Source: Oceanobacter mangrovi (GTDB taxonomy: Bacteria; Pseudomonadota; Gammaproteobacteria; Pseudomonadales; Oceanobacteraceae). Taken from it: DNA of 64,000 nucleotides. The notes under the pieces were generated by a model, which was given only the letters and a program-made list of their open reading frames with translations, made no database searches and was not told the origin of the DNA. The stretch lies in the NCBI RefSeq assembly GCF_019740315.1, contig NZ_JAHXZR010000005.1, forward strand, positions 186,001 through 250,000. Reading direction: 5' to 3'. Each line of letters starts with the position of its first letter. Positions within the stretch are counted from its first letter, which is position 1. Below are positions 25,819-35,684 of this stretch, piece by piece. The position numbers and the translations under genes are program-made.

Positions 25819-26583
25819 ATGCCTAACCAGAAAATCCGCAGCCAGAAAATTTCCGACATTGTTGCGGAACAGCTGGAAAGCATGCTGATTGAAGGCAGCC
25901 TGGAACCTGGCCAGAAAATCCCTACAGAACGGGCGCTGGCGGAGCGTTTTGAGGTGTCACGGCCATCGGTACGCGAGGCCTTGAACAAGCTGGAAGCAAA
26001 AGGGCTGGTTATTCGTCGCCAGGGTGGCGGAACCTATGTGGCCGATAACATTGGCATGTCGATGACAGATCCGCTGTTCGACTTGCTCGGCAGCCATCCG
26101 GAATTCAATTACGATCTGCTCGAATATCGTCACGCACTGGAAGAAATTGCGGCCCATTATGCGGCAGTACGGGCAACGGAGTCTGACCACCAAATTATTC
26201 GTCAGCGCTATCAGGAATGGCTCGATGGCCATAACGCTCGTCTCGGTGCCGAAAAAGAGGCTGAGCTAGACTGGCGTTTTCACCTGTCGATTGCCGAAGC
26301 CTCCCACAATGCCGTTTTATTGCATTCGATGCGGGCGTTGCTGAGTCTGTTCAAGCAGACCATCGCCACCAACCTCACCTATCTCTACACCGAAGAAAGC
26401 CGTCGCGAGGAAATTCGCCAGCAACATGAAGCCATGCGCGATGCCGTGCTGGAACGTAATGGCGAAGCAGCACGTAAAGCGGTTAACAATCACCTGGCCT
26501 TTGTCGAAGAAACCCTGCAGCACAGCAGCCGCTTTGAAAGTAATGCCCAGCGCTCACTGCGGCGTATGTCGATGATTCGCTGA
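25819..26583 (+). CDS. PdhR/LldR-like GntR-family regulator (FCD domain)
   Basis: A 254-residue FadR-subfamily repressor. The N-terminal winged helix reads IVAEQLESMLIEGSLEPGQKIPTERALAERFEVSRPSVREAL and ends with RRQGGGTYV; the FCD effector domain includes YDLLEYRHALEEIAAHYAA and AEASHNAVLLHSMR, with a tail QRSLRRMSMIR. It is very similar to E. coli PdhR, which senses pyruvate, throughout. Its location divergent from lutA suggests it controls lactate oxidation through the palindrome at 25636-25654. The ATG at 25819 matches the family N-terminus; a longer frame upstream runs through the promoter and is rejected. The effector may be pyruvate or lactate. Confidence 0.92.
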   Translation: MPNQKIRSQKISDIVAEQLESMLIEGSLEPGQKIPTERALAERFEVSRPSVREALNKLEAKGLVIRRQGGGTYVADNIGMSMTDPLFDLLGSHPEFNYDLLEYRHALEEIAAHYAAVRATESDHQIIRQRYQEWLDGHNARLGAEKEAELDWRFHLSIAEASHNAVLLHSMRALLSLFKQTIATNLTYLYTEESRREEIRQQHEAMRDAVLERNGEAARKAVNNHLAFVEETLQHSSRFESNAQRSLRRMSMIR

Positions 26584-26592
26584 CAGCCAGCG

Positions 26593-28704
26593 TTATGCAG
26601 GACCGCCTGTTCGCTGGCGGGCCAATTGCCGTGTAATCACTTCAATCAGCTCATTTTTCTTGAACGGTTTACAGATATGGTCGTTCATACCAGCTTCCAG
26701 ACTGGCACGCACATCAGCCTCCGATGCATTGGCGGACAGGCCGATGATCACCCCCGGATAATGATGCCGCTGGCGCAGAATACGGGTTGCTTCCAGACCA
26801 CCAATAACAGGCATCTGAACATCCATCAGCACCACGTCCGGGCGGTTTTTGGCAGCCAATAGATATTTAATCGCCTGATCGCCATTATCCGCACTGTCAA
26901 CCGTGATACCTTCGCGCCGCAGTACTTCAGCAGCAACCTTGCGGTTTACCGCATTATCATCCACCACCAGCACCCGAATCACTGCCAGCGGTCGTTCATC
27001 AGCTGACTCAGCGGCATGGGCCGGCTGGCGTATGATGCACTCCTGCGGGCCATTAACCAACAAACTGCTGCCCGGGCAACGAAAGCCCACACCAGCTTCC
27101 TGACAGTCTGCAATCGGCAGTCGCACGTCAAATCCAAAACAACTGCCCCGACCGGCATCACTGCTTACCAGCAACTTGCCATCCATGGCTGCAACCAGCG
27201 AGCGCGAAATACTCAAACCCAATCCGGTGCCGCCGTAATCGCGTGTATCGGAACTGTCAACCTGCTGGAATTTTTCAAAAATAGCGTCCAGCTTGTCTGC
27301 CGGAATGCCGCGGCCGGTATCAGTTACCCGAAAGCGAAGCAACACGCCAGCAGCATCACGTTCGATACAATCAACCCGTAATTCCACCCGCCCTCGCTCC
27401 GTAAATTTGGCAGCGTTACTGGCAAAGTTCATCAACACCTGGGTTAGCCGTAACGGATCACCCACAAGGCAAGGCGGAATAGCCGGGTCAAGCTGAACAT
27501 CAACGTCAACCGGCTTGCCTTTCAGCAAAGATCTCAGGTTCGACTCGATCACTGAAGTTAGCTGTGCCAGATGGAAAGCTTCCGGCTTGATTTCCGGCCC
27601 CACGGCTTCAATTCGGGCGATATCCAAGAGGTCATTGACCAGCGCCAGCAAGTGCTGGGAAGACACCAGAGCTTCCTCAGCATATTCACGGGCTTCAGGG
27701 TCCAGCGAGTTATCCTGAATCAGGCCGTTAAAACCCATAATCGCATTCAACGGTGTCCGTAATTCATGACTCATATTGGCGAGAAACTCCGACTTCGCCT
27801 TGTTGGCTGCTTCCGCCTTGCGATAGGCTTCCTGCAACTCCAGCGTGGCCTCGTCAATTCTCGCCTTGAGCATTTCCGGCTCACGTTGCATGCGAAACAA
27901 CAGCCAGAACAGCACCGGCGCGATCACCCCGAAAACACACCAGAGTAACACTCGCTGCAGGTTCCAGTTGACGTGGTCTACCGGAATAGCGGCCACTTGC
28001 CAGCTGCCATTTGGCAGCAGCACGGATGCCACCACCGGATCACGACGAAACAGATCGGGATCGCCGAAAAATACTTCGCCGTCTGCCCCCTTGCCATCAC
28101 GGCCTCGCACCGCCAGCTCAATCTGATCATCGCTGCGAGTCAGCCCAGCATCGAGAAACAACTGGCCTACATCAACCAGCACAATGGCCATACCCCAGTA
28201 CTCTTCACGCACACTGTTGTCGGTATAAATGGGATTACGGGCAATGATCGCCCGACCGCCCTGATACAGCTCCTGCGGCCCCGCAACCAGCAAAGAATGA
28301 TTGGCAATAGCGCGCTCAATCTGGGCTTTTTGCCAGGCAATATTCATCAGGTTATAGCCGAGCACACGGCCATTACGGGGGATATCGGTGGTGTAACGGA
28401 TGACGTTATCGGGGGCTAGCTGCAGCCCCATTATGCCGTTGCTGTTGTTAGCGGCAGAGGTGGCAAAGGCATCAAATTCCTCGACCGAGAATTCCGAGCG
28501 GGACTTTACGAAAGCCGATAAGGCATCCGTTAGCTGTAAACGCTGGTTGACCACCGCCGACAACCGGTTGGTGAGTTCATTCAGACGGGTTTTGGTGGTG
28601 TCCATGTGCGCCAGGTAACCTTGATGTACCAACAGCTTGTCGATAAACAATACTGCCGCCAGTAAACAAACCAGCGCCGCGACCGGGAGCATCAATGTCC
28701 GCAT
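26593..28704 (-). CDS. CHASE-domain hybrid sensor histidine kinase
   Basis: A 703-residue membrane sensor. The first helix (about residues 5-23) and a second near 250-270 ([19 protein letters not shown]) bracket a periplasmic CHASE-type domain of about 220 residues. The cytosolic part has HisKA ([21 protein letters not shown], phospho-His), an ATPase domain ([51 protein letters not shown]) and a C-terminal receiver ([38 protein letters not shown]). There is no Hpt domain, so the phosphate must go to a partner elsewhere. No good ribosome site is seen before the first ATG; a second ATG at 28692 is possible. Confidence 0.9.
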   Translation of the reverse strand: MRTLMLPVAALVCLLAAVLFIDKLLVHQGYLAHMDTTKTRLNELTNRLSAVVNQRLQLTDALSAFVKSRSEFSVEEFDAFATSAANNSNGIMGLQLAPDNVIRYTTDIPRNGRVLGYNLMNIAWQKAQIERAIANHSLLVAGPQELYQGGRAIIARNPIYTDNSVREEYWGMAIVLVDVGQLFLDAGLTRSDDQIELAVRGRDGKGADGEVFFGDPDLFRRDPVVASVLLPNGSWQVAAIPVDHVNWNLQRVLLWCVFGVIAPVLFWLLFRMQREPEMLKARIDEATLELQEAYRKAEAANKAKSEFLANMSHELRTPLNAIMGFNGLIQDNSLDPEAREYAEEALVSSQHLLALVNDLLDIARIEAVGPEIKPEAFHLAQLTSVIESNLRSLLKGKPVDVDVQLDPAIPPCLVGDPLRLTQVLMNFASNAAKFTERGRVELRVDCIERDAAGVLLRFRVTDTGRGIPADKLDAIFEKFQQVDSSDTRDYGGTGLGLSISRSLVAAMDGKLLVSSDAGRGSCFGFDVRLPIADCQEAGVGFRCPGSSLLVNGPQECIIRQPAHAAESADERPLAVIRVLVVDDNAVNRKVAAEVLRREGITVDSADNGDQAIKYLLAAKNRPDVVLMDVQMPVIGGLEATRILRQRHHYPGVIIGLSANASEADVRASLEAGMNDHICKPFKKNELIEVITRQLARQRTGGPA

Positions 28705-28882
28705 AGGTGGGTATGCCGTCTCATGCCAACCATTCCTTTAGTCAGAGTAGACGAGATACGCCAGCGGCACCAGCAATTGACGGGTTGCTTTTCGACTTGC
28801 TCCACAAGCGCACAAATGGCGTGTGCAATATCGCCAGAGTCTGGCAAGGAGAGGCATTGGAGGCCTCTCCGGCAAGAGCAAC

Positions 28883-29179
28883 TTATTGTGGCGGCTGACC
28901 GCCAGATGGTGGCTGAGGTTTGTGGCTTTCCAGCTCCTGTTCAGACAACTTGCCATCGCCATCACTGTCAATTTCGCTGAAATGTTCACTCAATGGAGGA
29001 ATTACCGACGCTTCAGACTTGCTGACATAGCCGTCGCCATCCTGATCCAGTTCTGAAAATGACGGCGGCTTGGGTGGACGCCCGCCTTGCCCACCACTTT
29101 GGGAATCATCAAATCCGGCGGCCATTACAGCGCCCGAGCCCAACAGCAAAACAGTCAGAGACAATGCCGGAATACGCAT
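28883..29179 (-). CDS. Secreted EF-hand calcium-binding protein
   Basis: A 98-residue exported protein: signal peptide MRIPALSLTVLLLGSGAVMAA, a Gly/Pro-rich linker, then two canonical EF-hand loops, DQDGDGYVSKSE and DSDGDGKLSEQE, and a Pro/Gln-rich tail. It likely binds calcium in the periplasm or outside. The ATG at 29179 is preceded by GAGGTAAG, which decides it over the longer frame. It is transcribed towards the hybrid kinase (178-base gap), and a functional link is possible but unproven. Confidence 0.82.
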   Translation of the reverse strand: MRIPALSLTVLLLGSGAVMAAGFDDSQSGGQGGRPPKPPSFSELDQDGDGYVSKSEASVIPPLSEHFSEIDSDGDGKLSEQELESHKPQPPSGGQPPQ

Positions 29180-29329
29180 TCTTACCTCATAGATTCTCGT
29201 TTGAAGAGGCTGAATTGTGTCGGAAAAGAGGGTCAACAGGTGTCAGTGAGCGCCGGGAGTCGTCAGAATCCGGTGAGGAATTGCCACGCTCAAATCAGGC
29301 AATGACAAGCAATAAATACTGGCAGTATA

Positions 29330-29362
29330 AAAACAAAAAACCGGCCCCAAAGGCCGGAAAAA
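29330..29362 (-). terminator. Rho-independent terminator of aceEF
   Basis: On the minus strand CCGGCC-TTTGG-GGCCGG is followed by TTTTTTG and TTTTTAT. It is the last of five stem-loops in the 3' untranslated region of aceF. Confidence 0.85.
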
Positions 29363-29374
29363 GCAGTTACCAAC

Positions 29375-29481
29375 GGTGTTTTCACACCTGGAACAGGATA
29401 AGAGCCAACCCCCAAATTGTTGGCTCTTGCCTGATGGCCGACAACTGCCGGCCATCAGAGTTTGCCCCACGGGGCAAACTG
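29375..29481 (-). other. Array of four stem-loops in the aceF 3' untranslated region
   Basis: From the aceF stop outward there are four hairpins: AGTTTGCCCC/GGGGCAAACT (29459-29480), CTGATGGCCG/CGGCCATCAG (29431-29458), AAGAGCCAAC/GTTGGCTCTT (29400-29428), all perfect 10-bp stems, then a 5-bp hairpin GGTGT/ACACC (29375-29388). The terminator follows. Each stem is separated by only a few bases. Likely roles are mRNA stabilisation or a 3'-derived small RNA. Confidence 0.7.
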
Positions 29482-31473
29482 TTACAGCACCAGACGGCGG
29501 ATATCGGCAATCATGTTCACCATGGTGGTGAAGAAGCGACCGCAGTCGGCACCATTGATCGCACGGTGGTCGTAAGACACCGCCAATGGCAGCATGTTGC
29601 GAGGAACGAATTCCTTGCCATTCCACTTCGGCTTCATCTCGGCTTTGGAAACACCCAGAATCGCCACTTCTGGCGCATTCACGATTGGCGTGAATCCGGT
29701 ACCACCGATGGCACCCAGACTGGAAATGGTGAAGCAGCCGCCTTGCATGTCGCGAGGCTTCAGCTTGCCATCACGGGCAGCCTTGATCAGATCATTGGTT
29801 TCCTGGGCAATCTGGTAGATGCCTTTCTTGTCGGCATCACGCAGCACAGGCACCATCAGACCATTTGGTGTATCGCAAGCGATACCGATGTGCACGTAGT
29901 TCTTCTGAACAATGTGCTCGCCATCGTGATGCAGTGATACGTTGAAGCTTGGTTCTGCACGCAGAGCCATGGCCGCTGCCTTGATCAGGAATGGCAGTGG
30001 TGTCAGTTTCACACCCGCCTTTTCTGATTCGGCTTTCATATCCTTGCGGAAGGCTTCCAGATCCGTGATGTCGGCTTCGTCGAACTGGGTCACGTGTGGC
30101 ACATTCAGCCAGGCACGGGACATGTTCGCCGCAGTCACCTTCTTGATCTTGGACATCTTGACCATTTCGATTTCACCGAACTGGGCAAAATCAACCGCAG
30201 GAATTGGCGGAATACCAGAGCCACCAGTGACGGCAGCCGCTGCAGGGGCCTGTTCGGCACGCTTCAGCGCTTCCTTCACGTACAGACGAATATCGTCCTT
30301 GGTGATACGACCGCGAACACCAGTGCCCTTGACCTTACCCAGATCCACACCCAGCTGGCGCGCCAGACGACGGGAAGATGGACCAGCATAGAAGTCACCA
30401 GGCTTGCCTTCTTTCTCAGCCAGACCCGCACTGGCAGCAACCGGAACTGGCGCTGCAGCAGCAGGTGCCGGAGCAGCAGCAACGGGGGCCGCAGGTGCAG
30501 GCGCAGCAACCGGCGCAGGTGCGGCAGCCGCAGCACTGGCAGGTTTGAATACGGCGTAGATATCACCTTCGGAAACCTTGTCGCCTTCAACAACCTTGAA
30601 GCCAACCAGAATACCGTCTTCCGGAGCCGGAACGTCCATAGACGCCTTGTCGCTTTCCAGTACGATCAGCGACTCTTCAGCCTTGACCGCAGTACCCGGA
30701 GCCACACACAGCTCAATCACGGTAACGCCATCGGCACCACCCAGATCAGGCAAAGGCAGTTCAATTTCAGCAGCAGGTGCTGCTGCAACCGGAGCGGCTG
30801 CCGGAACAGGCGCAGCGGCGGCAGGTGCAGCCGCCGCAGCAACAGGTGCAGGCGCGGCTTCTGCAGCACCGGCAACTTCCATCACTGCGTATACGTCGCC
30901 TTCCTTAACCTTGCCATCAACAGCCACCTTGAACTCAACAATCTTGCCCGCTTGCGGCGCAGGAACATCCATCGATGCCTTGTCGCTTTCCAGCACGATC
31001 AGGGATTCTTCAGCGCCGACTTCCGTACCCGCAGCGACACACAGTTCGATCACGGTTACTTCGTCAGCACCACCCAGATCCGGGATAGTCAGTTCAACAG
31101 TCTTGCTGCCACCAGCAGCTGGCGCAGGCGCCGCTGCCGGAGCTGGTGCAGCTTCAACAACCGGTGCCGGAGCAGCTTCAACAACCGGTGCCGGAGCAGC
31201 TTCAGCCGGAGCTGCAGCCACTACGGTTTCACCAGCGGCAGTTTCCAGTACCAGAATCGGGGTACCTTCTTTTACCTTGTCGCCAACACTGATCAGCAGT
31301 TCAACTACCTTGCCCGCTTCCGGGCAAGGTACTTCCATTGAGGCCTTGTCAGTTTCCAGAACAATCAGGTCCTGTTCTGCCTCAACGCTGTCGCCAACGG
31401 CAACAGAGATTTCGATCACATCTACGTCTTCAGCACCACCGATATCAGGTACTGCTACAGTTACTTTGCTCAT
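29482..31473 (-). CDS. aceF: Pyruvate dehydrogenase E2, dihydrolipoamide acetyltransferase
   Basis: Core subunit of the pyruvate dehydrogenase complex; it moves the acetyl group from E1 to CoA. The 663-residue protein has three N-terminal lipoyl domains, each with a lipoylated lysine in DKASM (VLETDKASMEVP, then twice VLESDKASMDVP), joined by long Ala-Pro linkers, a peripheral E3/E1-binding domain (SRRLARQLGVDLGKVKGTGVRGRI) and the acetyltransferase domain with catalytic SYDHRAINGADCGRF near the end. Three lipoyl domains is the E. coli-like arrangement. It follows aceE by 14 bases. The E3 gene lpd is not in the window. Confidence 0.97.
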   Translation of the reverse strand: MSKVTVAVPDIGGAEDVDVIEISVAVGDSVEAEQDLIVLETDKASMEVPCPEAGKVVELLISVGDKVKEGTPILVLETAAGETVVAAAPAEAAPAPVVEAAPAPVVEAAPAPAAAPAPAAGGSKTVELTIPDLGGADEVTVIELCVAAGTEVGAEESLIVLESDKASMDVPAPQAGKIVEFKVAVDGKVKEGDVYAVMEVAGAAEAAPAPVAAAAAPAAAAPVPAAAPVAAAPAAEIELPLPDLGGADGVTVIELCVAPGTAVKAEESLIVLESDKASMDVPAPEDGILVGFKVVEGDKVSEGDIYAVFKPASAAAAAPAPVAAPAPAAPVAAAPAPAAAAPVPVAASAGLAEKEGKPGDFYAGPSSRRLARQLGVDLGKVKGTGVRGRITKDDIRLYVKEALKRAEQAPAAAAVTGGSGIPPIPAVDFAQFGEIEMVKMSKIKKVTAANMSRAWLNVPHVTQFDEADITDLEAFRKDMKAESEKAGVKLTPLPFLIKAAAMALRAEPSFNVSLHHDGEHIVQKNYVHIGIACDTPNGLMVPVLRDADKKGIYQIAQETNDLIKAARDGKLKPRDMQGGCFTISSLGAIGGTGFTPIVNAPEVAILGVSKAEMKPKWNGKEFVPRNMLPLAVSYDHRAINGADCGRFFTTMVNMIADIRRLVL
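31151..31198 (-). repeat. 24-bp tandem repeat in the aceF linker
   Basis: Two tandem copies of a 24-base unit encode APAPVVEA twice within the Ala-Pro linker after the first lipoyl domain. In-frame, so copy number could vary between strains without breaking the protein. Confidence 0.8.
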
Positions 31474-31487
31474 CTGTCAGCCTCCCC

Positions 31488-34139
31488 TTAAACCGTGGTT
31501 GGATCTGCTTTATCAGCGTCGATGCCCATCTTGGCACGTACCTTTGGCAGTTCCGCTGCATCGAACTTGCCTTGTTTGGCCAGTTCAGTCAGGGCAGCCA
31601 GTACCACAAAGCCACGATCCACTTCGAAGAAGTGACGCAGTTTCTTACGGGTATCGGAACGACCGAAGCCATCAGTACCCAGTACCTTGAACGCACCTGG
31701 TACGAATGCACGCAGTTGCTCGCCGTAGGACTTGATGTAGTCAGTAGCCAGAACAACCGGGCCTTCTTTAGCAGCCAGCTGGGCAGTGATGTATGGAACT
31801 TTCGCTTCCTTGTCGGAGTTGATCAGGTTCCAGCGTTCGGTCTTCTGACCGTCACGAGCCAGTTCGTTAACCGAAGTCACGCTCCAGATGTCAGATTCAA
31901 CACCGTAGTCTTCGCGCAGGATAACCGCTGCCGCTTCCACTTCACGCAGAATGGTACCGGAGCCCATCAGCTGTACACGTGGACCGTTGGAAGGCTTGCC
32001 TTCTTTCAGTACGTACATACCCTTGATGATGCCTTCCTCTGCACCAACCGGCATTTCCGGATGAACGTAGTTTTCGTTCATGGCGGTGATGTAGTAGAAG
32101 CAGTTTTCCTTGTCTTCGTACATGCGCTTCAGACCATCCTGGATGATCACAGCCATTTCGAAGCTATAGGTTGGGTCGTAAGACTTACAGTTCGGGATGG
32201 TGTGCGCCATCAGATGGCTGTGACCATCCTGGTGCTGCAGACCTTCACCGTTCAGCGTGGTACGACCAGCCGTAGCACCAATCAGGAAGCCACGTGCCTG
32301 GATGTCACCCGCCAGCCATGCCAGGTCACCAATACGCTGGAAGCCGAACATGGAGTAGAACACGTAGAACGGTACCATTGGGCAAGCGCTGTTGCTGTAG
32401 GCAGTGGCCAAAGCCAGCCATGCAGACATTGCACCCGCTTCGTTAATACCTTCTTCAAGGATCTGACCTTTCTTGTCTTCCTTGTAGTACATGATCTGGT
32501 TGGAGTCGTGCGGGGTGTATTTCTGACCCTGGGAAGAGTAGATACCCAACTGACGGAACATACCTTCCATACCGAAAGTACGGGCTTCGTCAGGCACGAT
32601 TGGCACGATGCGCTTGCCAATTTCCTTGTCTTTCACCAGTTGTGACAGTACCCGTACAAACGCCATGGTAGAGGACTGTTCACGCTCGCCGGAACCACCC
32701 AGCTGGCCTTTGAAAGATTCCAGAGTCGGAGTTTTCAGCGCTTCGAAGTCGGCACGACGGGAAGGAACCACGCCGTTCAGCTTCTTGCGGGTTTCCATCA
32801 TGTACTTCATTTCCGGGCTGTCTGGAGCCGGACGGTAATAAGGTACGTCTTTCAGTTGCTCGTCAGTCAGCGGAATACCGAAGCGATCACGGAATTGCTT
32901 CAGTGAGTCTTTATCCAGCTTCTTCACGGAGTGAGTCGGGTTAGCCGCTTCACCTGCATCACCCAGACCATAACCTTTAACAGTCTGAGCCAGAATAACG
33001 GTAGGAGAACCCTTGTTCGCCATGGCTTCTGCGTAAGCTGCGTATACCTTGAATGGGTCGTGACCACCGCGGTTGAGGTTGAAGATGTCTTCATCAGACA
33101 TGTCCTTAACCAGTTCCGCCAGCTCAGGGTATTTACCAAAGAAGTGCTCACGAGTGTAAGCGCCACCGTTGGCCTTGTAGTTCTGCAGTTCACCGTCGCA
33201 GACTTCGTCCATACGCTTCTGCAGCATACCGGACTTGTCTTTTTCGAACAGCACATCCCAGTGACGACCCCAGACCACCTTGATCACGTTCCAGCCAGCG
33301 CCGCGGAATACGCCTTCCAGTTCCTGCATGATCTTGCCGTTACCACGGACCGGACCATCCAAACGCTGCAGGTTACAGTTAACCACGAACACCAGGTTTT
33401 CCAGCTGCTCACGACCAGCCAGAGAGATAGCACCCAGAGTTTCCGGCTCATCACACTCGCCGTCACCCAGGAATGCCCACACCTTACGGTCACCACGGGC
33501 AACCAGGTCACGAGCAGACAGGTAACGCATGACGTGCGCCTGATAAATAGCGCCGATTGGGCCCAGACCCATGGATACAGTCGGGAACTGCCAGTAGTCC
33601 GGCATCAACCATGGGTGCGGGTAAGAAGACAGACCCTTGCCATCGACTTCGCGACGGAAGTTGTCCAGTTGTTCTTCGTCGAAACGACCTTCCAGGTAGG
33701 AACGGGCGTAGATACCAGGAGCAGAGTGACCCTGGAAGTAGATCAGGTCACCCAGGTGGCCATCGTCATTGCCGCGGAAGAAATAGTTGAAACCCACATC
33801 GTACAGAGTGGCGGCAGACGAGAAAGAGGCGATGTGACCACCGAGACCTTCGTCGTTATCGTTGGCACGCATAACCATTGCCAGCGCATTCCAGCGGACC
33901 AGAGAGCGAATACGGCGCTCCATGAACAGGTCGCCCGGCATCCGCTTTTCTTTTTCCAGAGGAATGGTATTGCGGTAAGGAGTAGTGATTGCGGCAGGCA
34001 ATTCAACGCCTTTCGCCATCGCATGGTCAAACAATGCTTTCAACAAGAAGGCTGCACGCTCAGGGCCTGCATGGCGGATGGTCGCGTGGAGTGAATCCAG
34101 CCATTCTTGTGTTTCGTAGATATCGACATCTTGTGTCAT
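31488..34139 (-). CDS. aceE: Pyruvate dehydrogenase E1 component, homodimeric type
   Basis: Thiamine-diphosphate enzyme that decarboxylates pyruvate and acetylates E2 lipoyl groups, feeding acetyl-CoA into the TCA cycle. The 883-residue protein is the single-chain E1 form (E. coli 887). Visible are QEWLDSL at the N-terminus, FQGHSAPGIYARSYLEGR, the ThDP motif GDGECDEPETLG ending in NCNLQRLDGPVRGN, and GRTTLNGEGLQHQDGHS. The ATG at 34139 is preceded by GGGAG at 7 bases; a longer frame from 34184 is rejected. It is the first gene of aceE-aceF, with no pdhR upstream, unlike E. coli. Confidence 0.97.
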   Translation of the reverse strand: MTQDVDIYETQEWLDSLHATIRHAGPERAAFLLKALFDHAMAKGVELPAAITTPYRNTIPLEKEKRMPGDLFMERRIRSLVRWNALAMVMRANDNDEGLGGHIASFSSAATLYDVGFNYFFRGNDDGHLGDLIYFQGHSAPGIYARSYLEGRFDEEQLDNFRREVDGKGLSSYPHPWLMPDYWQFPTVSMGLGPIGAIYQAHVMRYLSARDLVARGDRKVWAFLGDGECDEPETLGAISLAGREQLENLVFVVNCNLQRLDGPVRGNGKIMQELEGVFRGAGWNVIKVVWGRHWDVLFEKDKSGMLQKRMDEVCDGELQNYKANGGAYTREHFFGKYPELAELVKDMSDEDIFNLNRGGHDPFKVYAAYAEAMANKGSPTVILAQTVKGYGLGDAGEAANPTHSVKKLDKDSLKQFRDRFGIPLTDEQLKDVPYYRPAPDSPEMKYMMETRKKLNGVVPSRRADFEALKTPTLESFKGQLGGSGEREQSSTMAFVRVLSQLVKDKEIGKRIVPIVPDEARTFGMEGMFRQLGIYSSQGQKYTPHDSNQIMYYKEDKKGQILEEGINEAGAMSAWLALATAYSNSACPMVPFYVFYSMFGFQRIGDLAWLAGDIQARGFLIGATAGRTTLNGEGLQHQDGHSHLMAHTIPNCKSYDPTYSFEMAVIIQDGLKRMYEDKENCFYYITAMNENYVHPEMPVGAEEGIIKGMYVLKEGKPSNGPRVQLMGSGTILREVEAAAVILREDYGVESDIWSVTSVNELARDGQKTERWNLINSDKEAKVPYITAQLAAKEGPVVLATDYIKSYGEQLRAFVPGAFKVLGTDGFGRSDTRKKLRHFFEVDRGFVVLAALTELAKQGKFDAAELPKVRAKMGIDADKADPTTV

Positions 34140-34571
34140 ACGGAACTCCCAGTCTTCTTTTTTATATGCGCCCGGATAAGGCACGGGTTCGGGCCTTGTG
34201 AGCCTGTTACCCTTTGAATTCTGAACTTACCTGTCGTCCTTCTCCGGCAAGCGACAATGTTCTGCTCCGGCTCAACTGCCCGGAAATGTCCGCCATTCGT
34301 CATAACCATACTGGTAACTACGCTGGTATGGATTAACGAAAGCGGAGCCAGTCTGACGTGTACAGAAGCAGAACTCAACGGTCTTGTAGTTTTTTTACAG
34401 GATCCCTGAGTTGCATATTTTCCGACAAATCTGCCAGAAAACTCCCCCTTCCACCTCGTCAGATTCGATGGCGGCAGCAGTATAACCAAAAAAAATAGAC
34501 AGAATCACTACAATGTATGGAGAATTTTTGCGCACAAGCCATTCATTTTCGTTCACTGCGGCCCGATTGGT
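34140..34571. other. Gene-free region upstream of aceE
   Basis: 432 bases. It must hold the aceE promoter. A TATACT hexamer on the minus strand (34484-34479) could be a -10, but the matching -35 is poor, and it would give a leader of more than 300 bases. CTGGTA occurs twice as a direct repeat (34311-34316, 34323-34328) within a CCATAC/GTATGG inverted repeat (34306-34331), a possible regulator site. No PdhR-type palindrome like the one on lut was found. I see no terminator for the AraC-type gene. Confidence 0.4.
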
Positions 34572-35567
34572 TCATGTATCGGTAAATAATTTACCACGAA
34601 CCTTGTCCCGGTATTCCCCTGGCGACTGTCCAGCCAGACGCCGAAAGATGCGAATAAAATAGCTGCTGTCACCAAATCCGACCGCCAGAGCAATGTCTGC
34701 TACTGTGAGATTGCTTTGCTGCAAAAGTTCGCGCGCTGCCTGACAGCGAATGGTCTGAAAATATTCCAAAGGCGTCACACCGGTCGCCTGTTTGAAGCGA
34801 CGACTGAACTGACGCTCACTGAGGCCAGCCCGTTGCGCCAGCAACGCCAACGAAAACGGCTCACGCAAATAGCGCCGCATCCAGGCTTGCGCCATCACAA
34901 TTTCTTCGTCGGCATGAGCCAGCGTGTCTTCCGGGCTGTACACCCGGTTTTCGAACGGATTACGAATCTCCGGAGAAAACTGCTGTTCTACTTGCAAGGC
35001 CATCTCTCGCCCCCAGGTTTTGCCGATAAAGTGAATCACTGAATCCGCCCCGGAGTTCACACTGGCAGCACAATAAATACGTTGCGACTGGGTCAACAAA
35101 TGCTGACGCTGTAATAGCACCGCCGGGTAATGACTGGCAAAACGATCCTGATAATGCCAATGAGTAGTGGCTGGCTTGCCATCCAGAATGCCGCTTTCCG
35201 CCACCAGGCACACGCCAGTACCGACTGAAATAATCGCCGCCCCCTGCTGATAACGGGCTGCAATCCAGTCGATCAGCGGCCGGTTATGACGAATGATTCG
35301 CTGCGGATCCCGCCACAAGGCAGGCACCACAATCAGATCCGTTTGCTCAACCTCATCAATAGTGACATCCGGCTGCAGCCGCAAACCTCCCACACAAACC
35401 CTGGCCAGATCAGTAGCGGGCTGACAAGCGACCTGGATATGAAAATCCGCTGCTTGCTGACGCTGCAAACGCAGCCGCGCCCGCGTCGCTTCAAGCATCT
35501 CCACCGCAATCGTGATGCTCGACAACATCATTTGCTCCACCAACAGCAGTGTCACGCTGCGCAACAT
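34572..35567 (-). CDS. GlxA-type AraC family transcriptional regulator
   Basis: A 331-residue regulator with an N-terminal DJ-1/PfpI-like (class I amidotransferase fold) domain (LIVVPALWRDPQRII, ISVGTGVCLVAESGILDGKPATTHW) and a C-terminal AraC DNA-binding domain (LALLAQRAGLSERQFSRRFKQATGVTPLEYF, then VADIALAVGFGDSSYFIRIFRRLAGQSPGEYR). This architecture is shared with GlxA, ArgR of Pseudomonas and CdhR, which respond to small nitrogen compounds. I prefer the ATG at 35567, after GGAGAG, over a TTG at 35588. It is divergent from the FabY-like gene and may regulate it or an unlinked target. Confidence 0.88.
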   Translation of the reverse strand: MLRSVTLLLVEQMMLSSITIAVEMLEATRARLRLQRQQAADFHIQVACQPATDLARVCVGGLRLQPDVTIDEVEQTDLIVVPALWRDPQRIIRHNRPLIDWIAARYQQGAAIISVGTGVCLVAESGILDGKPATTHWHYQDRFASHYPAVLLQRQHLLTQSQRIYCAASVNSGADSVIHFIGKTWGREMALQVEQQFSPEIRNPFENRVYSPEDTLAHADEEIVMAQAWMRRYLREPFSLALLAQRAGLSERQFSRRFKQATGVTPLEYFQTIRCQAARELLQQSNLTVADIALAVGFGDSSYFIRIFRRLAGQSPGEYRDKVRGKLFTDT

Positions 35568-35684
35568 AGAGTTAATCTCTCCAAACAATAAATGTCTTTA
35601 TCGTATTATTTTTTGTCCATATTAATCTACTCAAAGAGAAACCCTTGCCTCTAAGATAATAAAAACGCTCTTGGAAACTGGATA

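Noticed and set aside
26593-29236. Two-component system formed by the hybrid kinase and the EF-hand gene
   Set aside because: The EF-hand protein has no signalling domain, and a 178-base gap separates the genes; adjacency alone does not support it.
30094-31341. 415-residue plus-strand frame inside aceF
   Set aside because: Antisense to aceF; composition is an Arg/Ser-rich mirror of the Ala-Pro linkers.
31338-32645. 435-residue plus-strand frame overlapping aceE and aceF
   Set aside because: Runs across the aceE-aceF junction antisense to two known enzymes and has no motif.
32931-34094. 387-residue plus-strand frame inside aceE
   Set aside because: Antisense to the ThDP domain of aceE; no homology seen.
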